From contig JARHVA010000316.1 of assembly GCA_037957365.1 (NCBI GenBank), positions 558,001 to 622,000 of the forward strand: DNA of 64,000 nucleotides, in the 5' to 3' direction. The position numbers and the translations under genes were made by a program. The first letter of the stretch is position 1, and each line of letters opens with the position of its first letter. Shown piece by piece: positions 1 through 11,935 of this stretch. Below the pieces are notes generated by a model that had not been told where the DNA came from, searched no databases, and saw only the letters and a program-made list of their open reading frames with translations. This DNA is from Torreya grandis (lineage: Eukaryota > Streptophyta > Pinopsida > Cupressales > Taxaceae).

Positions 1-375
1 AAATTTCAATCAATTATTTTATTCCTTTAACAAATACTTTATCTTTTCATGGGAGTCTACCACTAAATGCCCAACAATCTGTGAGTGAAGGGTCATCAAT
101 CCTTGTTCTTCTTTTTATGACATTTATTAGAGATTTTCTATTTAAATTCAAAAATTTACTTGTTTCATTAAGAATTCAAGCTTTAAATGTTGACGTACTC
201 ACTATATATGCCATTATTAATCATCTTACCACATTACTATCTTTATTAGGACTTTTATTGCCTATTACATTAAATGCATTAAATAGATTATTTACTATTA
301 CACTATTTTTTCATTCCATGTTTAATGTTATTAACCCCAAATTTTGCATCACAGAGTGCATTTTTTGCATTTTCA

Positions 376-1010
376 TTAATTGAAAAAATAAGTGACATAT
401 TTTTGTAAGGATTTTATTCTTAAATGCACAGTTCCACACGCGTTAAAAATGATGTTGAACTGTTCTTTTCGACATTTTATCTTCATAGGTTCTATTATTT
501 TTTCATCTATTTCAACTAAATACTTTGGTGTTAATTTTATTATCCTTAGAGGTGTGGGTGAAAAAGCTATATTTTTTATTAAATTGTGTGATGTTAACAC
601 TTCAACCATAGTAGGGACAGTAAAGGTTTGACTATCTAATTTAAGGTTAATAGGTGAATTAAATTCTTATTCATTAAGAGACACATGATTGGGGATCATT
701 ATTTGATGTTGATTATCATCATACTAAAAATTTTCATTATGAATAGATGTTTCATTATATTGTGTTTATCCATATCTTTCATCATTCATTACAAATTCAT
801 TATTTACATGCTCTACATTTTGAATTTCATCTTGTAACAAAGATTGACTTGGTTATATTATCTCATTTGAAGACATATGTAAACTAAATTATATAGAATT
901 GGGCATGTTATTATCATTAGAAGTATTACCTGGTGTAGAAGAAGAACCATCACCTTGCATAGAAGCTCTTATGGATGCCCTTCTATCTGCTTACCTTTTT
1001 CTTTATTTTT
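376..1010 (-). pseudogene. Decayed minus-strand reading frame, unrecognised
   Basis: Read on the minus strand, one frame stays protein-like from about 1010 down to 376. It starts with a Ser/Thr/Asn-rich stretch (QGDGSSSTPGNTSND), is interrupted by about five in-frame stops, and ends in a 77-codon open stretch beginning MVEVLTSHNLIKN with a basic, hydrophobic-alternating pattern. I do not recognise a family. The stops and the AT-rich surroundings suggest an old transposon ORF, but it could be chance coding. No start, promoter or partner gene can be assigned. Confidence 0.25.
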
Positions 1011-1110
1011 ATCTTTTCTCTTCAATTTCCTCATTTTTAACACTTTTATTGATCTTTTGTGATGACTTCTCAGCCCCATTATTTATATTTGCCAAAGTAA
1101 GACAATTTTA

Positions 1111-2214
1111 GATTTAAACTTGAAAAATATTAGTAATTCAAATAAAATAGATGAACAATTCATCAAATTTTCATAGTTGCAGTAGAAAAACTAGTTTGTA
1201 TTTAGAAAAAAAAAACACTCATTTTTGTGGTAAATGCAACAAGAAGTTATGAATCACAAAGGGCGTATGTGCTTTAGAAAGCATTCACACCCTATAAGAT
1301 CCATGACCAACATGCAAATGCATTTATTTTCCCTTTGGTGGTTGTGGAAAGGGTGTATGTCTTTTGCAAAGGGTGCATGCCTTTCTCATATTTACAAAAG
1401 AAATCTAGCTTTCCCTTCAATTTAGCCTTGGTTTTAGGCCTAGGAGGTCCCAAACCTAGATAAAAAATTTCATGGACCAACCAAGGAGATTTATAAGAAA
1501 TTTAGGGGTTTTTACCTTTTTATTGACACATCTGATCAGGGAACTTTTTTTAGTTAAAAACAAATTATATGGGTTTGTAGATTAGAAAGTTTATTTTTTA
1601 AATATAAAAAATAAATTAATGTTATAATATTATTTATAATTATTATTTAATTTTTACATAACATAGCTCCTTATATTATATATACATATCATCGTAAATT
1701 CTCTTATAAATTTTTGAATATTAATAGAATGCTTATAAAACTTATATCTCAATAATCTATACATTATCAACTATGCTTTAAAAAAAATAATTTTCATGAA
1801 GTTAAGGTCAAAAAGTTATGTTCATACACTTGCACTTTCAATTTTCCAACTATCTTAACTTGTAAAATTATCTAAAAATTATATACATAATAGAAAATTA
1901 ATTAAAAAAAAATTCAACAATCTTTAACATTTCACCTATCTATATATGAAATTTCATATAAAAATTCAATCATTTACTCAAAAAAAATGTGTTCATACAC
2001 ATGCACTCTCTTTATCTTTTTACAAAATATGAGAAACCTATTGTTATAAATGAAACTATTTTGAACACTTTTATCATCTGGGTATTTTTTAAAATTATAT
2101 ATTTAAAAACTAAACTCAAAATTCCACAATTCATGTTTTTATGTCATTGTCAAATTCCTTTCCGAAGTGTCTCTAACATTCTCTCCAAGTTCAACTATTT
2201 TTATTTTCAGATAA
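1111..2214. other. AT-rich spacer without a supported gene
   Basis: This stretch is very AT-rich, with runs of A and T and only short chance ORFs. I see no protein domain, RNA gene or terminal repeat. It ends where RNase H coding of the gypsy relic begins, so the missing upstream part of that element (gag, protease, most of reverse transcriptase) is not here. Confidence 0.5.
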
Positions 2215-3965
2215 AAGATGTCACTTTATACCCCCTATTATCCCCCATTATCCTGAATCTACACTTCACATCCACACAGATGCATTCAACACTACCTTAG
2301 GAGATGTCCTTGGCCAAAATGATGAATCTTTTAGCTATGCAATCTATTTTATCAGCAAGAATATTCAAGGGGTTAAGCTCAACTATACTATTACAAAGAA
2401 GGAATTTCTTGAAGTCGTATATGTCATCAACAAATTTTGACACTACATTATGGGTTACAAAGTATTCATCCATACAGATCATGAAATAATCAGGTATTTA
2501 ATGAACAAACCTGTTGTAATAGGTAGGATAATTAGATGGTTGTTTTTGCTATAGGAATTTGATATTACCATTATGGACAGACCATGTAAGGATAATGTAG
2601 TAGCAAATTTTCTATCTCGATTGAAAAATGATGAACAACGTCTTATTATTGATTATTCATTTCCTGATGAGTATTTATTTGTATTAACTATTCAATCTCC
2701 TTGGTTTGTAGACATTGCTAACTATCTTGATGCAGGATCACTACCAAAACATTTTTCACCAAGAGAAAGATAACATCTAATCTAAAAGAGCAGACATGAT
2801 TCTTGTATTGTAGGATATCTCTTTATTACTGGACCAAATTCATTTATGTGAAGGTGTATCTGAGAAGATGAATCATATGACATTCTCTTAGCCTACCATG
2901 ATGAACCCTATGGGAGTCACTTTGCTATAAAATATACTGCTATGAAAATACTTATTGCAGGATACTATTGGCTTTCCTTAAATAATTATTCCATGATGTA
3001 TACCCATAAATTTTATAAATGTGAGTGTATGGGGAAACCCACCCACTCTAATGAAATACCATTACAGCCCCAACTAGTTCTAAAATATTTTGACAAGTGG
3101 GGACTTGATTTTGTGGGTCCCATAGATTCTAAATCTAACAATAAGGAATATATACTGGTGTGTAATGATTATGTCACAAAATGGTCTAAGGTCAAGGCCT
3201 TAACACATGATTGAGATGAGAAAGTGGTTGAGTTATTATATGAATAAATCTTCACCACTATGATGTTCCAAGATAATTGGTAATAGACTAAGGACCATAG
3301 TTCACATTAGATCTCACAACTGCCTTGGTAAAATAATATGAAATCAAACACAAAAAGTCCACCCCTTACCATCCTCACTTGAATGGTTAGGTGGTAGTTA
3401 TAAATAAATAATTAGAAAATATACTCACTAAGACTATCAGCTTGCATAGAAAAGATTGGTTAAATCATCTTTTGAAAGCATTATAGGCTTATAGGATCAC
3501 CTGGAAAACTACAACTGGTTTCAATCCTTATGAACTATTTTATGGTAAGAATCCTATTCTTCCCATTGAGTTTGAACATAAAACATTAAGGACAACACTT
3601 GAATTGGGATTAGACCTATCCCAAGCTCAATAAGACAGGATCATGCAGTTGAATGCACTTGATGAACTTAGAAAAGAAGCACTTCATCACACTAAAATAG
3701 TGCAGAGACAACGAGTAAGTTGGCATAATAAGAACATCAAGACTAATAACTTCCAACCTAGTGATTGGGCACTCCTCTTAGATTCTAAATACAAATATCA
3801 TAAGGGAAATCTTTATTCTATATGGCTTGGGCCTTACAAGATTGATCATGTTTTTAATAATGGAACTTTTAAGCACATGACCATTGACTTTGTTTAGTTC
3901 TTCCTAATTTTTAGTGGCCACATGATCAAGCTATACAAAAAATATTTTTCTAAGGAGACTCTCAC
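2215..3965 (+). pseudogene. Ty3/gypsy pol relic: RNase H and integrase
   Basis: Plus-strand fragments read, in order: an RNase H-like segment (LHIHTDAF near 2267, TITKKEFLEVVYVINKF near 2390-2437, VFIHTDHE near 2465, then MDRPCKDNVVANFLSRL at 2573), an integrase zinc-binding region, an integrase core (KYFDKWGLDFVGPI near 3089, VCNDYVTKW near 3160, the first Asp of the D-D-E triad), and an integrase C-terminal region (QPSDWALLLDSKYKYHKGNL, GPYKIDHVF, 3757-3860). This is the usual Ty3/gypsy order of RNase H then integrase. Many stops and frameshifts make it non-functional. Reverse transcriptase, protease and gag are absent upstream, so it is 5'-truncated. There is no sign of a chromodomain. Confidence 0.88.
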
Positions 3966-5104
3966 TCATCAAAGTTTTGAAGATCAATATTTGTCTCTTC
4001 TTCATGAATTAGACCAATCTATTCCTATATCCAAAGGGTATTTCTATAAACCCTTCTCTAATATTTTCTTAGAAAAACAAGTTTCCTAAAGCTAAGAACA
4101 AGCCATTCATAATGGCTTGATTTATGATGAATAAAATCATAAATCTTGAGATTCTCCAATTTCAATTGAGTTAGGACCAAAAAATATAAATCAAAAAAAT
4201 TAGCAATGAAAACCTTTGATCATTGATGATGATTGTTGAATTAGAAAACCAGGGCATTGGCTGATCAACATTCATTATAAAAAATTAAAAAACATCAAAA
4301 TCCACATCAATAAACTTTTATTTCCATATATTTGATTGAAGATTCATTCTTAAAGATCACTTTACTTTTGCTATAGGATAAAATTATTTTTGCTATAGGA
4401 TAATTCTTGTTGCTGCAGGATAACTCTTGTTGCCACGAGAAGCATTTCTCTCATTACAGGATGAATTTTTGTCACTCCATCATACATTGCATTACTATAA
4501 GATCATATCAAACATTACATGAAGAACTCTTGCTTCCAACCAATGCCTAATGCATGCCAAGTTAACCTTGCATCTGCCAATTCAACTCATCACCCATGCC
4601 TTAATGGAAAGGTACTCCTAAGTACTAAGGTAATTATTTATACTTGTTTCATTACATAAGTTTTAATTAATATTTAGATTATAGTTATTAATGTTATTAA
4701 AAAATTTTGTTAAACCACTTGTTTGAGCCATCCCAAGAAAATATTCTTGTTCACTTTATTAACATGACCATCGAATATTGTAACCACTGCATCTATCCCT
4801 TTTCATTCCCATAAGTCTTCCACACGTGCCAACTACATCCCTTGAGGACAAGTAACCTTTTTTAGTTGAGGGGATTTTCCATAATCAAAACCAATTATCT
4901 CTCTTCCAAAAATAAATTGAAATATCAAACATTCCTTCTTGAGCTATCCCCATCACCAAACCCTTACTGTAAGAATGTAAATGCTGCAACCAAAATTTTA
5001 TCCTACAACATGGGAGGAGACCTGCTCAAGCATGAGCCACTTGACATCTCTCCCCTAACTAGTGACCCATAAATTATGGTCCTATTTTAGAACATAGGTT
5101 GGGT
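3966..5104. other. Spacer between gypsy pol and the downstream ORF
   Basis: The reading trails off after the integrase C-terminus (about 4090). From there to about 5100 I see no coding signal beyond short chance ORFs. A GCTATAGGATAA-like phrase recurs near 4372-4430. The stretch is probably the internal untranslated part of the same element. Confidence 0.45.
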
Positions 5105-7515
5105 TCAATATTTTGAGAATATAAATTCTCTTGACCAAGGGGTTATAGAGGAGTTTTTCAAATCATTATATAATAATTTGTCAATACTTATAGGAATGGA
5201 GATAAAATTAATAGAAACTATCATCAGCAGGGTAACCGAATTACCTAGAATAGGAGAATTATAGTAGGGAAAGTTTGATGCAAAAGTAGAAACACAAAAA
5301 TTCAATAGAGGGGATGAAATATTAGAGCCTTCAAGGAAAGTAACTACATGTTTATCATTACCAGAGAGATGGGCAAGAGAAACCATATTCATCTTCAGAT
5401 ACTTTACCTGTGAAGGAAGATACTCCATGATGCATGGAGTTCCTTTCAAATTTATGAACCACCTATGACATGGTATTGCAATAAAAAATCATAATTTCTT
5501 GATTAATATGATCACAATAATGGCAGATGCATTCCAAAAAGGTAACCCTAGAGTCCTCTTTCATCATTTCTTAAATTAATTAATTGTACAAGATTGCCTA
5601 CATAAGACTAGACCCAATGTGAATTGTGAAGATTTTTTTCAATTACCTAGAAGTGCAAAAAGTGATAATGATGAGGAAGAAAGAGAAGAAGAGGTAGAGG
5701 AACAAATGGAAATAGAATAGGATCCTCTTGTAGATACATAAGAACCTATAGAAAAAGACCCTCTTGTAGCCACATAAGAACCTATAGAAGAGAATCTTCC
5801 TACACCCACACAAGAACCTATAGCAAAGATGAGATTTATGGAGAAAACTTCAATAAGCAAGGGCACCAAAAGGAGGAGGAAATTGATCCTCCAACTTGAA
5901 TCTAAGGCATCCAAATAATATATTCCACTTTAACCAAGGCCCCTAAAAATACCAAGGTTACATCTAGTCCTTGAAGGTCCCATAGACTGAGAAGAAATAT
6001 GAGAGGGAGGATAAGAACAAAGACTTATTATATTATAGAAATTAGTTAAGAATCATAGGAAGAACAACTAACATATTGGCTATTGGCTGTGATGAGGCAC
6101 CTAAAGCATCCAATTTTTATGAGATCAAAATTGATAAGGAAGAGTAAATAGAAAGAGTGTATTTTCAAGAAGGAAATGTACACAGTTATGAAGAAATAGA
6201 ACAAGCAAGACAAAGTCCTGAATTATTGCAAGAAGAACAAATGTAAAGCCACACGGAGGTAGAAAAATTAAAGCAAGCCCTTATGTCAATACAAGAAGAA
6301 TTTCCTACTTGAGAATAATATCTTCAAGAAATTGAACATCTAAGGAAAAAGATACAGGATGAATAAGGGAATGGACTAGATGCACTTGCTACAACAAGTT
6401 CATAGATGTAACCTCTAGTAGATAGTCATCTTATAGTTGTTATCTCACAGCCTCCTATAGAAAAAAAATAGTAGGTAAAGTCCAAAATTGACCAAATAAT
6501 CAGGTATAATTATTCATTTACTATGTCTTCTAGAATGATGAAATGGATAGATAATTAGTCTAAAAAATATAGAGAATTAACAAGAGAAAATAAGAGATTA
6601 AAGGAAGAAGTCAGAACCAAATAAGAAAAAATATCCATACTAAAGCACAAAATTGAAGATTTGGCTAATCTCACTCAAGAAATCCTTTATTGTAGACCTC
6701 CCACAAGGGTGTATTTAATTTACCTTGAAAAATAGTGGCATAAATTTAAATTCGTGCAAATTTATTGTGATTTTCCATGTGAATTAATAGACTCTCTCTT
6801 TTTATCAAATATACAATATAAGATCACAAGAGGAATAAACATAATTTTGTGAATTCTATCTTCATAACTATGTTGTACCATATGATAGAGAATGGAATCC
6901 CAACTTGTATGTTGGAGATGTCTTTTTAAAGGCATTCTCAACATATCTTATGAATGAGCATAGGAGAGGTCATGAGATGACATAATACAAAGAAAAGGAA
7001 AGAGAAAGTCAACTTATTATCAAAGGAGAATTAGAAACACCTAAAGTTGTGTTGTTAGAATGGGATGACATTATGTTAAGAAAATAATTAAGGGCTTGGT
7101 TTGATAAAAATAGTGATGAAGCTTAGGATTTTTATTTGAGATTAAGAACTTCTATTGGGTCATCAGCATGAGAGTCCTTCTTAGAGAGATGGAAAGAGAT
7201 CACCCCTAAGCTGAAGAAGGAGACATACTCTCCTTTTAATTTTAAAATAAACTTTTAATAGAGCAACAAGGTATATTATGATTGCAAGGGAACTAGGATC
7301 GTAATTGTTGAGTATAAGATTTTAGCCTCCTTTGTTTTGGTACCCCATACCAGATTAGTAGGATAAGACTCCATTAGATGTATCCAAGTTATAAATTGGT
7401 AGATTTATGAATAAAGGCATGGATTTTATGCTCATCTATCTAGCGGTGTCATTGATCCTATAGATTTCAGAGCTATTTATGAGTTTGAGATGAGCAAGTT
7501 TTTTGCTCAAAGATG
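5105..7515 (+). pseudogene. Extra ORF downstream of gypsy pol, coiled coil, decayed
   Basis: A long plus-strand reading with many stops runs from about 5105 to the polypurine tract. Recognisable parts are an N-terminal block containing RVTELPRIGEL, LPERWARETIFIFRYFTCEGR and FKFMNHL; an acidic segment with a repeated EPIEKDP/EPIEENL phrase (5690-5830); heptad-like coiled coil (KYRELTRENKRLKEEVRT near 6568); and a C-terminal block (SFLERWKEITPKLKKETYSPF near 7175). I take this as the additional ORF that some plant Ty3/gypsy lineages carry besides gag-pol. Its function is unknown to me. Its position between integrase and PPT supports one element spanning 2215 to about 8345. Confidence 0.55.
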
Positions 7516-7525
7516 AGTAAACTCT

Positions 7526-7537
7526 TAAGTTGGGGGT
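7526..7537 (+). other. Polypurine tract of the gypsy relic
   Basis: AAGTTGGGGGTT lies directly before TGTGATGAGCC. A purine-rich G run right next to a TG is what is expected where plus-strand synthesis primes upstream of a 3' LTR. Confidence 0.6.
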
Positions 7538-8345
7538 TGTGATGAGCCATAATTCTCATGCTTTTTGACCACATTTGTCATATTCACCCTTTTAGATTAC
7601 CATATTTTTGAAACATTTCCCATAAGTTTTTATCATAAGACAACAATGTTTTGTAATAACATTATGTTATGAGGTATCTTTCAATAGTTAGACTTTTGTC
7701 TTGAAAGTCAAGTATATAATATTTATATTTTATTATCAGATGCTTTTTTTTATAATGTGTTTAAAAGGTTTTTGAATAAATAGGTACATTCAAATGAATA
7801 TTTCACAGTTTATCCTAAAACAAAGGAAATTTGTCATGAGAAAACATCCTACAACCACTACATGACCAAAGTTGTGAGCAAACAGAATTTGATTCCACAT
7901 TCAACTGACTTGAAGAAGTTGTAACAACATTTATGGAATGTAGTGGATAAATTTGATTAAGGTTTAATAACTTGGATTGCCCTGAAGCAACATTTCAAGT
8001 TCTATATGAATGACAACTTTAGTAGAAGGAACTAATTTCCTATATTCTATAGTTGAATATTTCTTAATTTGAAATGTATCTTGTTTCATATAAGACAATC
8101 TCCATTGTTATATATATCCATGTATAAATAGGGTTGAGAAAGTATTAAAGATAAATTAGAGGAATAGAGAATAAGCATATTTTGTAAGACAATCGTTGTT
8201 GTAATTTTCCTCTCGTAGCAATTCCTTGCTACATTTAATTGATATGAGAAACTATTTCTAAGTCAATTTTATTATTTTAAGAGGAAAGATTGAAGCTCAA
8301 GTTGAAAGGAAGAAGGGTCCCCTTTAGAAGTATTATAGTGACAAT
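7538..8345 (+). repeat. Probable 3' LTR of the gypsy relic
   Basis: The LTR starts TGTGATGAGCC after the polypurine tract. A TATA-like TATAAATAGG at about 8123 followed by a transcribed-looking stretch fits a U3-R-U5 layout. The right edge is uncertain. I placed it at a GTGACA near 8343 because LTRs end in CA. No second LTR copy is in the window, so the length is a guess. Confidence 0.45.
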
Positions 8346-8714
8346 CTGATCCATCAATTAGATAAGCATTTTATTTATGTGTTGAGTGTTTAATTTCTAG
8401 TTGTGTGATTTTCAACTTTGTATGTGATTTTTTTAAGGAAGCTTCTAAACATAAAGTAGCATAATCATTTGATTCATGATTTTGTATGAGTGGTAAACTA
8501 AGCATTTCATTCCTTATATACTTTCCAGCATCTTAGATTATAATTATCATAATGTTAAATTAGATTATTAAGTGTGCACATATAGTGACATCATCATGTC
8601 AAGTTTATGTCATTGGGTTGAAATTTTAATGAAGTAGAAGGTACAATTCTTTGGTAACTTTCCTTGTTCATTGAAGATAAAGAGAAGTATATTATATTTT
8701 AAATCTAATTATAG
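8346..8714. other. Unassigned gap between two elements
   Basis: AT-rich, with no ORF, domain or repeat that I can identify. It may be the tail of the gypsy LTR or a remnant of the sequence into which family A was inserted. Confidence 0.35.
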
Positions 8715-11700
8715 TTAATTTATAAAATTAAAATGAATATTTTTCATCTCCATAACCTTTATCAAGATCATACATAGTACCAACCATCTCATGAAGATGT
8801 ACTACACAGGCCTGTTGTATAGACTTTGACTATATAGGCCTAGAAAACACTATTTTTAAGAAAAATATGCTAAAAAAAGAGAATGAGAAGATGTTTCAAA
8901 TGGTTTGATTCATATTAAAAGTATTAAATCATGTTTAAATATCTATTAGACACATCTAAATCTCATCAAAAACACCTTTAGTACTTTGGCATACAATCAT
9001 GATGAGACTTCTTAAGGAGTAGGAGCTGAGATAGGTTGCATAAAGTGAAGAGATAAACAAGGAAGAGTCAAACCACTGAAATAGAGGTATTAATGACATA
9101 TTAAAAGAATAATAACCATTTTTAACCTCTAACCAAGGTTAAAAAGAGGAAAAACACAATCTTAGGACTGAGGAAGCAGGAAGCCTACTGCTAAATATTG
9201 AGAAAGTCCACCTATAGGCCAAAATATGCATGATTTATACTTAAAAAATGGTGGAGATACTCATTATGAGTTATTATTACTATATATGGTGTGATATATT
9301 TCATTTGACAAGTGGAAGTGCCCACTAGTTTTACACATTCATCAGCATGTCCATTCACGGTTATTATAGGAGTAAATAGGCTTCTTGAGGTACATACAGG
9401 TGTGGTAAAGGGTTGAAACTTCATTTTAAGGTATTATAAATAATAAAAGTTTGATTTTACATATCTATATTTTTTATAGGTGATCACACTCCAAATCAAA
9501 GCAAACCAGGCCCTTAAGGGCTAAAACAAGCAAGTAAGCATGTAGTACCAAAAGGCATTTTCAAACCATCTACACAAGATGACACCTTGAGAATGATATG
9601 AAGATATGTTTCAGGTCCCATGAAGGTGTATTCAAGAAAGTAAGAACAAGAGGAAATGTATTTTTGGTCCATAAGGAGAAATTCAAATTCTATAGTCAAG
9701 ACACCCATTCAAGCCACCTGATCAAGTGCTCATATTTTTCACCACGTGAAGAGTTTGGAAAAATTATCTTAAAATTTTTTGAGAAAAATTATTCACTTAT
9801 AATTCATGAACAATTAAGGTTGTTTTAGGGGCTATAATTTATAAACAACTGCTAAGAGCATAAGCATGTCCATAATACTTTCAAACCCTATAGGAAAATT
9901 TATTTACATATGTATCTTTTCATACATTTTTCATGGGAACCCAATATTCTAAATTAATTTTAGGGGGTATATAAACTAAATATTCATGTTAATAAGTTTT
10001 TTTTTTAGGAATATACTATATGAACCATCGTTAATAAGGTTCACCTCCAAACCCCTCATAATGACCAATTTTGAGAGAAGTCATTTTCATTGCAATAAAA
10101 ACATCATGAATAAAAATAAAACCTATTCAAACATCAAGTAAAATCAGAGAGGGTTCCATAAATGGTACTTTGTTTTATGGAATTACATGGATCATGGAAA
10201 AAGTAGAGATTTTTGAAGAAAAAGTGTTGAAAGGAGATGTACAAGGTAGTTTAATGGATTCCAATCTATTGAGGGTGGATCCTAAAACTTTTTATTCATC
10301 CCAAAATCATTAGATGATCAAAACTCTACTTGGAAGTGTCATTATTATCTCATCCAAAATAATCACTCTACAGGAAATTTAAGGTAGATTGACCTAGTCA
10401 ACCAGTTTAACCAAGTTACAGGTGTTTCTTCATCAAAAGGAGTTTTTTCATTATATGAGGGATTATTTTAGGTCTAATAGCACCATGTTTGTAGGTATTC
10501 AATGTTTTATGAAAGTTTTCAAGATCCATCAAGTGAAAGAATTAGGCTATTAGGACTATTTGGCCTAGTAGGCGTACTTGGTCAAATAATTGAAGTTAAA
10601 AATGGCATGAAAGGGATAATAGATGAGTTCATGTAGAATTTCCATGCCACATATCTATTATTCAAGTATAAATATCATGCACATTCAGTCTACAAGTGAT
10701 AATTCATGCAAGAAAGGGATAAAGAAGGAGTTGACTAGTCCTAAAGTGCCAATCACTCTAGTTGACTGATCCTTGACTAAATAGCATGCATGTTCCATGG
10801 CCTTCATGTAAGGAGAGGTCATTACTTAACTTAAACTCAATTCAAGTGGATTTAAATATCTAAAATATGGCATAGAAATCATGCAAAAGGAAATTTGTCA
10901 AGTCAAGATGGTCCACCATGTCATTCCAATGCCAAAGATCATGCAAGGACATTCAACATAAGGAGAAATATTAAAGACTATTATTATCAAATTTTAACTA
11001 AATTTTGACTTTATATATTTTTTAGATGAATCTCTCTTCTTTATTATATGCCAATCTCTTGGATAATTTTTTCTCACTTCTATATATTCAGGATTTCAAA
11101 CCTATTTCATGATCCCTATCTTGGGCATGATTAAACTCTACCAAGATTGAGCTTTATATCCTTTTGAGATAAATAAAATGACTATTTTTAGATTCCAATA
11201 TTTTGGTATAGTATGTTATATTGGTTTGATTTGCACATGTCATAGTATTTTATCCCTTGGTAGGTCCTGATCTCACCTAGTTACTAGTATGTCATCTTAT
11301 GCAGGTCATATTCAGTGTTTGATGTTGATTGATTAAACTAAAAATGGATATAATAAATAGTTAGCGCCTTTAATCGGGCCTATTCCATCATTGAACTCAT
11401 GCTTAGATCACTTGATGAACCTTTATATGAAATACTATTGCATAGAAGTTTTTTAGAGTTATAGGATTTAGTGATTTATTTGTCTTATTAGTGTTTTATG
11501 AGTTCAAATAGAGTGGATGAGCCAATAATATAGGTGTATCACCATTAGTATAATATATTTCCATTTCAATTATCTCTCTAACCCTTTTCATCCCAAAATT
11601 TATAGTAGGTTTTAGTACATAGAGAAAAGTGATACATCAGAGGAGATAGCCTCACAAATCTATAGGTCTAATCTAAGTGCAAGTGTCCCATACCTTAGAC

Positions 11701-11776
11701 TACTCTAATGTTAGTCTAGGTGTGAAGGAGATCCTAAGCAATCAACGTTCAGTAGGGTGTTATCTAGGTGCTAACA
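8715..11776 (+). repeat. Family A 5' LTR, probably 5'-truncated
   Basis: This 3.06-kb block is a diverged direct repeat of 27056-30129 (matches include ATCATACATAGTACCAACC, GCCTAGAAAACACTATTTTT and CAAATCAAAGCAAACCA). It ends CTAACA directly before a primer-site motif, so it is the LTR upstream of the interior at 11777. The right-hand copy seems to begin further upstream (14500, see there), which makes this copy lack about half of its LTR. Homology to the other copy fades upstream of about 8715. The ORFs inside it have no coding support. Confidence 0.8.
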
Positions 11777-11800
11777 ATTTTAGCACACCTGGTGGGACAT
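11777..11800 (+). other. Family A primer-binding-site motif
   Basis: After the LTR end CTAACA comes ATTTTAGCACACCTGGTGGG. The same phrase follows the LTR ends at 30130 (GTTCTGGCACACCTTGTGGG), 44612 (GTTTCTGGCATGCCCGGTGG) and 54079 (GTTTTTGGCACCCCCGGTGG). The shared core TGGCACnCCnGGTGGGAC starting about 5 nt inside is the position of a tRNA primer site. I do not assign the tRNA. Confidence 0.65.
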
Positions 11801-11935
11801 AGATCCAGCCATTGGGGTACACATTTAAAACATATTGATCTTTATAATCAGTTTCAAGTACTCTTATGGTCCTTATCTCTAAGGTAAAAAGCAATTTTCA
11901 TTCAATATTCAATTTTTTTTCATGTGTTTTCTAGG

